From: Deltaproteobacteria bacterium
GTDB lineage: Bacteria > Desulfobacterota > Desulfarculia > Adiutricales > Adiutricaceae
Direction: 5' to 3'
NCBI GenBank assembly: GCA_031264185.1
Contig: JAISEL010000098.1
Coordinates: 1 to 60,917 of the forward strand
Length of the DNA stretch: 60,917 nt
Shown: one piece after another, positions 15,623 through 24,042 of the stretch
Position numbering within the stretch: the stretch's first letter is position 1
Layout: every line of letters begins with the position of its first letter
The notes under the pieces: generated by a model
What the model was told of the DNA's origin: nothing
The model's input: the letters and a program-made list of their open reading frames with translations, nothing else
Databases searched by the model: none
Program-made: the position numbers and the translations under genes

Positions 15623-15931
15623 ATGATAAAACTAAAATACATTTAATGTGGCACAAGTAACTATGTGGATTTGACTTCATGTGGTCAATCGATCGGTGGA
15701 GTTGTCGGTGGACTTGCGGGAGCTAGGGTATTGACTACCAGCGATGTCGCCGTAGGAGCGACTTTGGGGTCGGTTGTCCCTGTCGTTGGAAACGTTGCTG
15801 GCGGAGTCCTGGGTGGATTGGTGGGAGCAATCACCGGTTTGCTGGCTGGGTCAAAGGTAGGGGAGGAATTTGACAAGCACGTCATCAAGGTCTACAAGTG
15901 TAGGAAATACGGCCAAATAATTCGGGTTTGA
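15623..15931 (+). pseudogene. Decayed second copy of the zinc-ribbon glycine-zipper gene
   Basis: An ATG at 15623 opens MIKLKYI, then a TAA, then CGTSNYVDLTSCG, which aligns codon for codon with MIKPKCDVCGTRDYVELTSYG of the intact gene at 7167-7475. The stop replaces the eighth codon and the first cysteine is now tyrosine. The remainder is intact, with the glycine zipper and a C-terminal end matching HVIKVYKCRKYGQIIRV; the final CxxC has also lost its second cysteine. A GTG at 15665 could start a shortened protein, but without a zinc site. It follows the decayed VWA gene by 13 bp, preserving the original gene order. Confidence 0.8.
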
Positions 15932-16164
15932 CCGTAGTTTAATTATTCTCCGGTTTTATTCATTTGTTTATATCATCCAGCTCCCTTAAGGGGGTGGATG
16001 AACGAATAAGTTATATTTTTTGCTTATCGTTATTCAGAAAAGTAATTCTATTTAATATATAAAAGCATCTTTTAAATAAAAATTAATTGCTTATTCAGAG
16101 CTTTTGAGGAATTATTATAGGTCCATCTCCTTATCGGGAGTTGAATAACTTAATGCCTAGGTAC
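15932..16164. other. Intergenic region with hairpin
   Basis: No coding frame. A hairpin at about 15985-16012 pairs CATCCA with TGGATG and CTCCC with GGGGG around a TTAA loop; it has no U-tract after it. The rest is AT-rich. Confidence 0.4.
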
Positions 16165-16195
16165 AAAAAAGGCGGTCATGCAATATGACCGCCTT
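16165..16195 (-). terminator. Terminator of the AlpA-like gene
   Basis: An 11-bp perfect stem (AAGGCGGTCAT at 16169-16179 with 16185-16195) around a five-base loop. On the minus strand it is followed by six U residues, so it should end transcription coming from the AlpA-like gene at 16340-16537. Confidence 0.8.
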
Positions 16196-16339
16196 AAAAC
16201 TATATTTTGTTTTGAGAGAATCTGAAGCTGGAGGTCATAAACGTTTTAACCTTATCTCTCAGAAGTACATAATAAATAACAAACAAGTTTAAATATAGTT
16301 TAACTTTAATATCTAAGTGAATTAATTAACATCTTCATT

Positions 16340-16537
16340 TTATTTACTTTCAATATAAGCTAATATATCTGCTTTTTTCCATCTAGTTATCCTTTTACCT
16401 AATTTTATTGGTTTTGGGAATCCATCCAATCTTTTGGCCCAATTCCAAACTGTTGATTTTGCTATTCCAAAAATTGACGCCACTTGGACGACTGTTAAAA
16501 GATCTGAAAATCCTTCTAATGATAGTGGAGCTTTCAT
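16340..16537 (-). CDS. AlpA-family excisionase/regulator
   Basis: A 65-residue protein with the AlpA winged-helix pattern: LLTVVQVASIFGIAKSTVWNW (HTH), DGFPKPIKLGKRITRW and WKKADILAYIES. A good AGGAG site precedes the ATG. AlpA-type proteins act as excisionases or activate integrase expression in P4-like elements. Here the gene lies directly downstream of the integrase on the same strand, next to the tRNA attachment site. With the integrase broken, it may no longer have a partner in this copy. Confidence 0.88.
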   Translation of the reverse strand: MKAPLSLEGFSDLLTVVQVASIFGIAKSTVWNWAKRLDGFPKPIKLGKRITRWKKADILAYIESK

Positions 16538-16723
16538 GAGTTATACTCCTGAAAAAAATTTTCAGGCTAAAACTCGACTTCCAGCTATTTTGAGAATGGT
16601 AGAGTATTTTTGGGGCCTTGTCAACAAAAATCTATTTTTTTTTCTTGCCGTGCCAGAGACGTAAAAAAATAAATATTATTGGCCTTTGAAAACTAAGTTA
16701 TTCAATATAATAATATTTTAATA
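16538..16723. other. Short AT-rich gap between integrase and AlpA gene
   Basis: About 186 bp, AT-rich with poly-A and poly-T runs. It holds the upstream region of the AlpA-like gene. No gene is visible. Confidence 0.4.
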
Positions 16724-17923
16724 TCATTTTAACATGTTATTATGTTTTAAATTGCATAGATAATCAGCCCATTGTTGCATCATTAGACGTCTTTCAGGTA
16801 AATAATCGGCATAATTATAAGCAGCTCTGACGCTGTTCCTCTCCCCATGAGCCAGTTGCCGTTCTATCCAATCTCAATTGTAGCCCAATTCATTTAGTAA
16901 AGTTGAGGCAATCGACCTAAATCCATGGACAGTCATTTCTTCTTTGGAATAACCCAAACGTCGTAATCCGGCGAGCAGAGTCATATCTGAAATAGGTCTA
17001 TTATTAGTCCTTAAACTGGAAAAAAGATATCTGTCGTTACCGGTATAAGGTTTAAGTTCTGTAATAATATCAACAACTTGTGTGGCTAAAGGAACTATAT
17101 GTACTTGTTTCATTTTCATTTTATCAGCAGGTATACGCCATTCAGCCTGTTCAAGATTAATTTCCCTCCATTCAGCGTGACGCAGTTCTCCTGGTCGGAC
17201 GAAAACAAAAGGAGCTAACTTTAGGGCCGCTCTGACAATAAGATTCCCGCTGCTGTAAGCGTCAATAGCCCTCATAAGCCCACCGACCTCATTAGGGTCG
17301 GTCAGGCTGGCCATATGGTTATGAATCGCCGGACGCAGAGCACCTCTCAAGTCAGCAGAGATGTCATGATTGGCCCGTCCAGTGGCGATGGAGTATCTGA
17401 AAATCTGTCCACAATATTGGAGACATCGGTGAGCCGTAACCACAGCTCCTCTATCTTCGACTTTTCTAAGGACCCCCAATAGCTCCTGGGCACTGATTTC
17501 ATCAATGGGCTTGCTTGACAAAAATGGAAGCAATTCTTGTTCGACCCGACCCCATATCCGGCTGGAATAACTTTCCTTCTTACCCTCTTTTTTCCTCTCA
17601 AACCACTCTCTGGCCACGGTCTCAAAGGAATTAAGGGCTAAATGAGAGGTAGCTTTTTTAAGAATTTGTTTCTGTGCGGACGGGTCGATTCCAGCTTTTA
17701 GAGATCGTCTAGCGTCAATGAGAAGGTTCCGGGCCTCTTTTAATGAAATTAGGGGGTAGGTCCCAAAAGTCAGGGTAAGCCGTTTTCCTTGGAATCGGTA
17801 GTCGAAACGCCAAGATTTCAGTCCCTTTGGACTTGCATATAAATACAGACCATCTGAATCAGTAAACTTACAGGCTTTTTCTGGAGCTTTCAAATTTTTA
17901 ACAAATAGGTCGGTTAAGCTCAT
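16724..17923 (-). pseudogene. P4-type tyrosine integrase with one in-frame TGA
   Basis: A frame of 400 codons interrupted by a single TGA at 16874-16876 (codon 350). Before it, the protein has the N-terminal arm-binding domain (LYLYASPKGLKSWRFDYR, LTFGTYPLISLKEAR), the core and the catalytic residues R in FVRPGELRH and HxxR in HGFRS. After it, without further damage, the same frame continues DWIERQLAHGERN and VRAAYNYADYLPERR, which contains the catalytic tyrosine. A CGA-to-TGA transition would explain the stop. Truncation removes the nucleophile, so the product should be inactive unless the TGA is read through. It lies 160 bp from the 3' end of tRNA-Glu, the usual integration target. Confidence 0.9.
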
Positions 17924-18083
17924 GACGGTATTTCCCTTTGAGAAAATCAGATACCGTCGTTTATACCGTCAATTGTGCTAGATGTCAAGTGATTTTAGAA
18001 GACTTTATGAGACAAGGAAAAGGCCGGAAACCATTGATTTTATTAGGTTTTTAGTCCTTATCAGACCTGGTGAAACAATGAAC

Positions 18084-18159
18084 TGGTAGTCCCAAGGGGA
18101 CTCGAACCCCTGTTTTCGCCGTGAGAGGGCGGTGTCCTGGGCCACTAGACGATGGGACC
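18084..18159 (-). tRNA. tRNA-Glu (CTC), integration site of the island
   Basis: The minus-strand sequence begins GGTCCCATCGTCTAGTGG and ends with the TTCGAGTCCCC T-arm, matching acceptor stem and an encoded CCA. The anticodon loop CTCTCAC gives anticodon CTC. The acceptor stem pairs over seven bases with one G-U pair; the first anticodon-stem pair is C-A instead of C-G. The 3' end faces the integrase, so the island to the left was probably inserted here, leaving a direct repeat of the tRNA 3' end at its far end. I did not find that repeat between 1 and 16,700. Confidence 0.93.
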
Positions 18160-18779
18160 TTAAAGTGGCTTAAAAGTGGCATTTTAATCTATTTGCCTCA
18201 GAATGACAAGAGTTAAAGTCTTTGATTCTTTGATTTTAATTCTTTAAAATCACAAGTCTTATCTCACAGGTAACTGGCTCTATTCACCCCCGGCCTTTCA
18301 GTGCTCTTATATCAACCCTTAATATCAGGCTAAATTTAGCCTCCGACAGAAGACATTTTAAGAATGGAGCCGCCTTTGGCAGGGACACCCTGGAGCAACC
18401 GGCTGAATCCCTGAACGATTCCAGCCCATTGTCCTGCCATAAATTTTTCGCAGCCGGCTCCTTTATTCTGGAACAGGCACGGACACAGACCCAAAAATAT
18501 CCCAGTCGCTTTTTGAGGCTTTTCTTTCTTCGGCAACCCTAAAGTCACTCCAGGAGGCCCTTTCTGGCCTAAAAATTTTGTTAAAAAAATAAATTCGCCT
18601 GAATTAGGAAGATAAAAATAGTTTTTTATCTAAATATCTCTGTCAATCCCCTCAATTCAGAATCTCCGGCAGACCGGCACATTTGCCCTTCCGGCCTTTC
18701 AGTGTTAATATGTACTAATTAATTTCTGTTCTAAAGTTTTTGTTTTTAACTTTTTTGGCTTTTATTGCAGGTAGCCCAA
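18160..18779. other. Intergenic region upstream of the hem operon
   Basis: About 620 bp. A minus-strand frame at 18336-18548 is open but has no ribosome-binding site and no family match. The end (18720-18779) is T-rich and probably contains the promoter of the FmdB-hemC run. No clear consensus promoter was identified. Confidence 0.4.
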
Positions 18780-19028
18780 ATGCCCATATATGAATTCAAA
18801 TGCCTCCAGTGCGGACAAGAATTTGAGACTTTAGTCAGGAGATCCCAAAAGACCGTCATCTGTCCCGGCTGCGGCGGCGGTAAATGCGAAAAATGGCTCT
18901 CCAGTTTCCGTTGCGGCGGCGGATCCGGCTCGTCTGACGTTTCCCAGTCTTATTCCGGGGCTTCATCGTCCGGCTCAGGCTGCGGCTCCTGTTCTTCTTC
19001 TTCCTGCGCAGGATGCGCTTCTCATTGA
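18780..19028 (+). CDS. FmdB-family zinc-ribbon protein
   Basis: An 82-residue protein; the start is at the ATG of MPIYEFKC, the invariant beginning of this family. Two CxxC pairs (CLQC at residues 8-11 and CPGC near 28-31) form a zinc ribbon in the order typical of FmdB regulators. The C-terminal half is a Ser/Gly/Cys-rich tail with CGSC and CAGC, common in deltaproteobacterial members. Its function is unknown; it was first noted as a putative regulator of formamidase. It overlaps hemC by 16 bp and opens the operon. Confidence 0.88.
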   Translation: MPIYEFKCLQCGQEFETLVRRSQKTVICPGCGGGKCEKWLSSFRCGGGSGSSDVSQSYSGASSSGSGCGSCSSSSCAGCASH

Positions 19029-20002
19029 AATCTCATCTGATAATCGGGGCCAGAGGCAGTCCGCTGTCATTGGCTCAAACCGAAACTGTAGTCCGGGCTC
19101 TCAAAAAGCATCACCCCGGTTTGACCGTTTCGGTCAAGCCCATCCGGACCGGGGGGGACGATCTGAGTACCAGAAGTCAGTCTCTGGGACTTAAAGGTCT
19201 TTTTGTTCAGGAGATAGAAAAAGCCCTGCTGAAGGGAGAAATTGATCTGGCCGTCCACAGCGCCAAAGATCTGCCTCAGGATCTGCCGCCGGGACTGGCT
19301 TTAGGTCCAGTGCCGCTAAGAGGTCCGGTCCATGATTCTTTAGTCTCCGTTCGGGGTCTGAAATTGAAAGAGCTGCCTTTGGGAGCCAGAGTGGGTACGT
19401 CCAGCTTAAGACGCCAGACTCTACTTCTGGCTGCCCGGCCGGATCTGGCCGTAGTACCCATTCGCGGCAATCTTGATACCCGTTTAGCCCAACTAACCTG
19501 CGGCCGGCTGGAAGCGACAGTCTTAGCCGCCGCCGGTTTAAACCGTCTGGGCCGTTCCGACTGGCCCCAAATCCCTCTGCCGCCGGAATCGTTTCTGCCG
19601 GCTCCGGGGCAGGGCAGTCTGGCTTTGGAATACCGGGAAGGCGACCGGGAAACTTTGGATTTAATCAGCCCTTTGAACCATCACCAGTCGGCAGTGTCTC
19701 TGGCTTTAGAAAGAGGAGTCACTTTTGAGCTGGGAGCCGGTTGCCATACTCCGGCTGCGGCATGGGCCAAATTAGAAGGGCAAAGGTGGCATTTAAGGGC
19801 CATGGTGGCTCTGCCCCAAGGCCAGCACATCCTGAGGGCCGAAGCTTACCTGGACGTTGACGAACTTAACGCAGCCAGAGAGTTAGGCCGGAATCTGGCC
19901 CAAACCCTTTTAGCTCAGGGCGGGGCCGAGATATTGGCCCAGCTGGACAATAATCAGGGCCCGGAGCCTGAAGAAATTAAGGCCGGTCATGAGCGTCCCT
20001 GA
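19013..20002 (+). CDS. hemC: Hydroxymethylbilane synthase (porphobilinogen deaminase)
   Basis: A 329-residue enzyme that joins four porphobilinogen molecules into hydroxymethylbilane in tetrapyrrole synthesis. The family motifs are clear: IGARGSPLSLAQ at the N-terminus, the catalytic-site segment AVHSAKDLP, the substrate-binding arginines in GTSSLRRQ and IRGNLDTR, and the cofactor-binding cysteine in ELGAGCHTP, which carries the dipyrromethane. Length is normal for the family. The start lies inside the FmdB gene and the end overlaps cobA-hemD by 14 bp, so the three are translationally coupled. Confidence 0.97.
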   Translation: MRFSLKSHLIIGARGSPLSLAQTETVVRALKKHHPGLTVSVKPIRTGGDDLSTRSQSLGLKGLFVQEIEKALLKGEIDLAVHSAKDLPQDLPPGLALGPVPLRGPVHDSLVSVRGLKLKELPLGARVGTSSLRRQTLLLAARPDLAVVPIRGNLDTRLAQLTCGRLEATVLAAAGLNRLGRSDWPQIPLPPESFLPAPGQGSLALEYREGDRETLDLISPLNHHQSAVSLALERGVTFELGAGCHTPAAAWAKLEGQRWHLRAMVALPQGQHILRAEAYLDVDELNAARELGRNLAQTLLAQGGAEILAQLDNNQGPEPEEIKAGHERP

Positions 20003-21512
20003 GCCTGAAAAAGCAGCCGGAAAAGTCTACCTGATCGGGGCCGGACCGGGAGATCCGGGACTTATTACCCTAAAAGGGGCCGAACTCATCAAAAAAGCCC
20101 AGGTCATTGTCCACGACTACCTGGCCTCACCGGAACTTCTGCGCCTGGCTCCCCCCGGCTGCCGGCTTATTGACGCGGGCAAAAAAGCCGGACGGCACAT
20201 TTTAAATCAAAAGGCCATAAACGAACTTCTGGTGAGCGAAGGCCGAAAAGGCAATACGGTCGTACGGCTTAAAGGCGGGGATCCCTATATATTCGGCCGG
20301 GGCGGAGAAGAGGCAGTGGCACTTTTCGAAGCCGGAGTGGCTTTTGAGGTAGTGCCAGGAGTAAGTTCGGCCGTAGCTGCCGCCGCTTCAGCCGGCATTC
20401 CCCTGACCCACCGGGGAATATCATCTCAGGTGACTATTTTAACCGGTCACAGCCAGACGGACAGCCAAAGCCTTTCCGAGTGGGAAAATTTGCTCCCCGG
20501 CCAGACTCTTTCCGTCGTCATGGGCCATCAGAACCTTTACAATATATGCCAAAAATTAATCGGCCGCGGCTTCAGCCCCCAAACCCAGGCCGCAGCTGTT
20601 CAGTGGGGCACAACCCCTAAGCAGAAAACCCTGACCGGGACTTTGGCCACTCTACCGGACAAAGTAGCGGCTAATCACTTGACTCCGCCGGTCCTTCTGG
20701 TGGTCGGGGCGGTAGTGGGTTTAAGGGACCGGCTGAACTGGTTTGAAAAAAGACCTTTATTCGGCAAATCAGTCCTGGTCACCCGAACCACGGCTCAGTC
20801 CGGACGTCTGGCAGAGCCTTTAAGGGACCTGGGCGCCCAGGTCTGGGAAAGACCGGTAATTAAAATAGCGCCGATTCTGCCTAACCCGGAATTAAACGCC
20901 TGTTTAAATGATATCTCTCAGTTTCAGTATCTTATCCTGACCAGTCCCAACGGGGCGGAGATATTTTTAAAATATCTAATGAGCCGGGCTTTTGATGTCC
21001 GCTGCCTTGGCGGTTTAAAAATTGTCACCATAGGTCCGGGCACGGCCCGAACCTTGGAGTCCTTTGGCCTTAAAGCCGATTTGACACCCGAACTTTTCCA
21101 GGCTGAGGGCCTGATTGAACTGTTTAAAACCCAGCCCGCCGGAGCGGTTCTTCTGGCCAGAGCCGAGCGGGCCAGAGAAATTTTACCGGCCGGGCTTTCT
21201 GATTTAGGCTTTCAGGTTACCCTCGTCTGCCTCTACCGGACTGTGGCGGAAACAGCTGATTCTGCGCCTCTGCCCAAAGTCGATCTGGTCACTTTAACCA
21301 GCGCCAGTACGGCCCGGGGTCTGGCCGCCCTTTTAGACCCTTCTGAACGGTCCGGCTATCCGGCCGTCTCCATAGGTCCCATTACAACTCAGGCCGCCAA
21401 AGAAGAAGGACTCAAGGTGGTGGCCGAAAGCCCGGCGGCCACTATTGACAGCTTGGTTAAAACTGCGGCTTTATATCTGTCCGGAAAAGACATACAAAAC
21501 AATGGCCATTAA
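19989..21512 (+). CDS. cobA-hemD: Fused uroporphyrinogen-III C-methyltransferase / uroporphyrinogen-III synthase
   Basis: A 507-residue bifunctional protein. Residues 10-250 are a SUMT methyltransferase (GAGPGDPGLITLKG at the start, VVRLKGGDPYIFGRG, the VPGVSS turn, AGIPLTHRG), which converts uroporphyrinogen III to precorrin-2. Residues about 258-505 are a HemD-type synthase (KSVLVTRTTAQSGRL, LTSPNGAEIF, SASTARGL), which closes the ring of hydroxymethylbilane made by the upstream HemC. The fusion is common in Desulfobacterota and links haem, sirohaem and cobalamin synthesis. Its last 11 bp overlap the helicase gene. Confidence 0.95.
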   Translation: MSVPEPEKAAGKVYLIGAGPGDPGLITLKGAELIKKAQVIVHDYLASPELLRLAPPGCRLIDAGKKAGRHILNQKAINELLVSEGRKGNTVVRLKGGDPYIFGRGGEEAVALFEAGVAFEVVPGVSSAVAAAASAGIPLTHRGISSQVTILTGHSQTDSQSLSEWENLLPGQTLSVVMGHQNLYNICQKLIGRGFSPQTQAAAVQWGTTPKQKTLTGTLATLPDKVAANHLTPPVLLVVGAVVGLRDRLNWFEKRPLFGKSVLVTRTTAQSGRLAEPLRDLGAQVWERPVIKIAPILPNPELNACLNDISQFQYLILTSPNGAEIFLKYLMSRAFDVRCLGGLKIVTIGPGTARTLESFGLKADLTPELFQAEGLIELFKTQPAGAVLLARAERAREILPAGLSDLGFQVTLVCLYRTVAETADSAPLPKVDLVTLTSASTARGLAALLDPSERSGYPAVSIGPITTQAAKEEGLKVVAESPAATIDSLVKTAALYLSGKDIQNNGH

Positions 21513-23817
21513 TTTCCAGGAAATATTAAATCCGGCCCAGTATCAGGCCGTGGCCCACGAAAACGGACCTCTTCTGATCGTGGCCGGGGCCGGTACCGGC
21601 AAAACGAGGACTCTGGTCCACCGGGTGGCCTATCTGATAGAAAGAGGTTTTTCGCCCCAGTCCATCCTGCTTTTAACTTTTACCCGCAAAGCCGCTCAGG
21701 AAATGCTGACCCGCTCATCCCAGCTGGTCGGACATTTCGCCGGCCGGGTCTCCGGCGGAACTTTCCATTCCCTGGCCCACGGTCTGCTCAGAACCTGGGC
21801 CCCGGTTATAGGCTACAGTCCTTCCTTTACGGTCATGGCTCAGGATGACAGCGAAGCTTTAGTCGGTCTGATCAGAGCCAGTCTGGCCGAAGTTCAGAAC
21901 CATAACCGCTTTCCCAAAAAAGAGGCCCTTTTAAATGTCATAAGTCAGGCGGTAAACCGCCAGATCACGGTTAAAGAAGTCATTGAGCGGCATTTTAACC
22001 ATTTCAAATCCTTTATCCCGGAGATTGAACATATCGCCGCCCTCTACGCCAGGGAAAAATCCGTCCGGTCGCTGATGGATTTTGACGATCTTCTGGTTAA
22101 TCTAGTCCGCCTTTTATCGGAAAGCGAAAATGTCCGCCAAAAAATAGCCGGAACATACGCCCATGTGCTGGTGGATGAATATCAGGACACCAATCCATTA
22201 CAAGCGAAGCTTACCTGGTTACTTGGCCGCGACCACCAGAACGTCACTGTGGTCGGCGACGAAGCCCAATCCATCTATTCTTTCCGGGGAGCCAGTTTCA
22301 GAAATATCATGGATTTTCCGTCCCTGTTTCCGAAAACTGCGGTTATCACTTTAGAAGACAACTACCGCTCCAAATCCCCCATCCTGACAGTGGCCAATAA
22401 AGTCATAGGTATGGCCAAAAACAGATTTGACAAAAATCTCCGGTCAATCCGGGGAACCGGACCCAGACCGACCTTATATTCTGTGACTGATTTGTCGGCC
22501 GAAGCCCAGACAGTCTGTGCGGCTATTCAAAAAAGACTCAAAAAAGGACTCAAACCGGAAGACATGGCTGTTTTGTTCAGGAACTCATCCCACTCTTTTG
22601 AACTGGAGCTTCTGCTGCAGCGCAATAAGATAAGTTTCACCAAGTACGGAGGCCGGAAATTTTTGGAATCAGCCCACATCAAAGGCTTTCTGTCCATCCT
22701 GAGGACGGCCGTCAACCCCTCGGACACTGTCAGTTTCAGTAAGGTCCTCCAGAACATTAAAGGCATAGGTCCCCAAACCGCCGAAGCGATCATGAACTTT
22801 GTCGGCGGTCACCGTGATAAACTGGCCCGTCTGACCGAGGCGCCCATCTCCGGCCGTCTGGCCGGCAAGCTAGGGGAACTTTCGGCCCTCCTGGAAGAAC
22901 TAATCCGGCCCGACGAAATTTGTCCGGTTCTGAAAAAAGTCAAGCTGACTTCAGAGTACTACTGTCAGATACTGCCGGATATCTTCCCCGACGACTACCC
23001 TTCCCGCCAAAGCGATCTTTTGGAATTAACCCCCATGCTGGACCGTCCCAACTTGGAAGAGGCTCTTTCAGAGCTGACTCTGGATCCGCCCAGTTCATTC
23101 GGCCTGGGACGGACGGAAAACGGGCGGCCTTTAGATCTGACCCTGTCGACCATCCATTCGGCCAAAGGCCTGGAGTGGCCGGTCGTTTTTGTCCTGTCGG
23201 CAGTGGAAGGCCGCTTTCCGGTCTCCTTTGTCACGGATGAAGAAAACGTGGAAGAAGAAAGAAGACTTTTTTACGTGGCCCTGACCAGGGCCAAAGATGA
23301 ACTCCATATCCTCATGCCCAATAAAGGCATCTCCTTTTCCGGACCCATGACTTTTGAGCCGAGCCGTTTTTTAAATCCTCTGCAATCAGGTGATGTGGAT
23401 GTCATTAAACACGGCCGCCCGGCCTCATTTTCGGAGATCGCCGGCTTGGGGTACGACAGCTATGATGAAGATGACAGCCAGGAACAGGACTTTTCGGAAG
23501 AATCGGACAGCCTGGATTATTTCTCCAGCCCGGCTCTGACCACAAATAATTCCGGCCGGAAGGCCAAAGGTAAGACCGCCTCTCTGGGACACAAAAACCC
23601 GGCCCATAAAGTCAAACCCCTGCCGCCTCCGGAACCGCCGTCCGTCGACCTGAACTATGTCCCTAAAGTCAGCCACCGGGTTAGTCACCCGATTTACGGT
23701 CCCGGTCTGGTAATTAAAATTATCCGTGATATAGTGGTGGTCGATTTCGAACACTACAGCCAAAAGCGTCTTAAGCTGCCCTACGCTCGTCTTTCCAGAC
23801 TTAAAGACCGGAAATAA
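21502..23817 (+). CDS. UvrD/PcrA-type superfamily 1 DNA helicase
   Basis: A 771-residue helicase. The start is the ATG of MAINFQEILNPAQYQAV; the longer frame would read through the end of cobA-hemD. SF1A motifs follow in order: Q motif LNPAQYQAV, Walker A GAGTGKT, motif Ia LTFTRKAAQEM, motif II VDEYQDTN, motif III VVGDEAQSIYSFRGA, motif IV LEDNYRS, motif V STIHSAKGLEW and motif VI YVALTRAK. An acidic disordered segment (about 660-700) precedes a C-terminal tail with VSHPIYGPGLV and a DFEHYSQKRLKLPYA strand, the Tudor-like region of PcrA that contacts RNA polymerase. It probably unwinds DNA in nucleotide excision or mismatch repair. Confidence 0.93.
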   Translation: MAINFQEILNPAQYQAVAHENGPLLIVAGAGTGKTRTLVHRVAYLIERGFSPQSILLLTFTRKAAQEMLTRSSQLVGHFAGRVSGGTFHSLAHGLLRTWAPVIGYSPSFTVMAQDDSEALVGLIRASLAEVQNHNRFPKKEALLNVISQAVNRQITVKEVIERHFNHFKSFIPEIEHIAALYAREKSVRSLMDFDDLLVNLVRLLSESENVRQKIAGTYAHVLVDEYQDTNPLQAKLTWLLGRDHQNVTVVGDEAQSIYSFRGASFRNIMDFPSLFPKTAVITLEDNYRSKSPILTVANKVIGMAKNRFDKNLRSIRGTGPRPTLYSVTDLSAEAQTVCAAIQKRLKKGLKPEDMAVLFRNSSHSFELELLLQRNKISFTKYGGRKFLESAHIKGFLSILRTAVNPSDTVSFSKVLQNIKGIGPQTAEAIMNFVGGHRDKLARLTEAPISGRLAGKLGELSALLEELIRPDEICPVLKKVKLTSEYYCQILPDIFPDDYPSRQSDLLELTPMLDRPNLEEALSELTLDPPSSFGLGRTENGRPLDLTLSTIHSAKGLEWPVVFVLSAVEGRFPVSFVTDEENVEEERRLFYVALTRAKDELHILMPNKGISFSGPMTFEPSRFLNPLQSGDVDVIKHGRPASFSEIAGLGYDSYDEDDSQEQDFSEESDSLDYFSSPALTTNNSGRKAKGKTASLGHKNPAHKVKPLPPPEPPSVDLNYVPKVSHRVSHPIYGPGLVIKIIRDIVVVDFEHYSQKRLKLPYARLSRLKDRK

Positions 23818-24042
23818 AGGCGGTTTTTAGCTGGCTGAAATATAAGATACGCTCTAAGCAAGTAAGCCCGGATAAGCGGCGTATTCGTTACTGCCCGGAT
23901 TTTTTGGCTGCTCTCCGCCTAAAAGCCGCCTCTTTGAAGCGCTTAAGGCAGATACCCGGTTTTGGTTTGGATTTGAACTCACACTTAAGGAGGCGGCGCG
24001 ACCTCCCCGGCCTGAGACCGGGACTTTCCCGCCGAAATTCGG
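23818..24042. other. Short intergenic gap
   Basis: About 225 bp between the helicase and folC. It contains GC-rich dyads (a CCCGGATAAGC to TGCCCGGA pair followed by TTTTTT at about 23865-23910), possibly a weak terminator. No gene visible. Confidence 0.35.

Noticed and set aside
16874-16876. TGA recoded as an amino acid in this organism
   Set aside because: Several intact genes here end normally at TGA (for example the AICAR transformylase and the exported DUF3298-like protein), and no other in-frame TGA occurs in conserved genes.
18336-18548. Minus-strand 70-codon frame beside the tRNA
   Set aside because: Only a GTG start without a ribosome-binding site, no family signal, and the frame stays open upstream by chance; not called as a gene.
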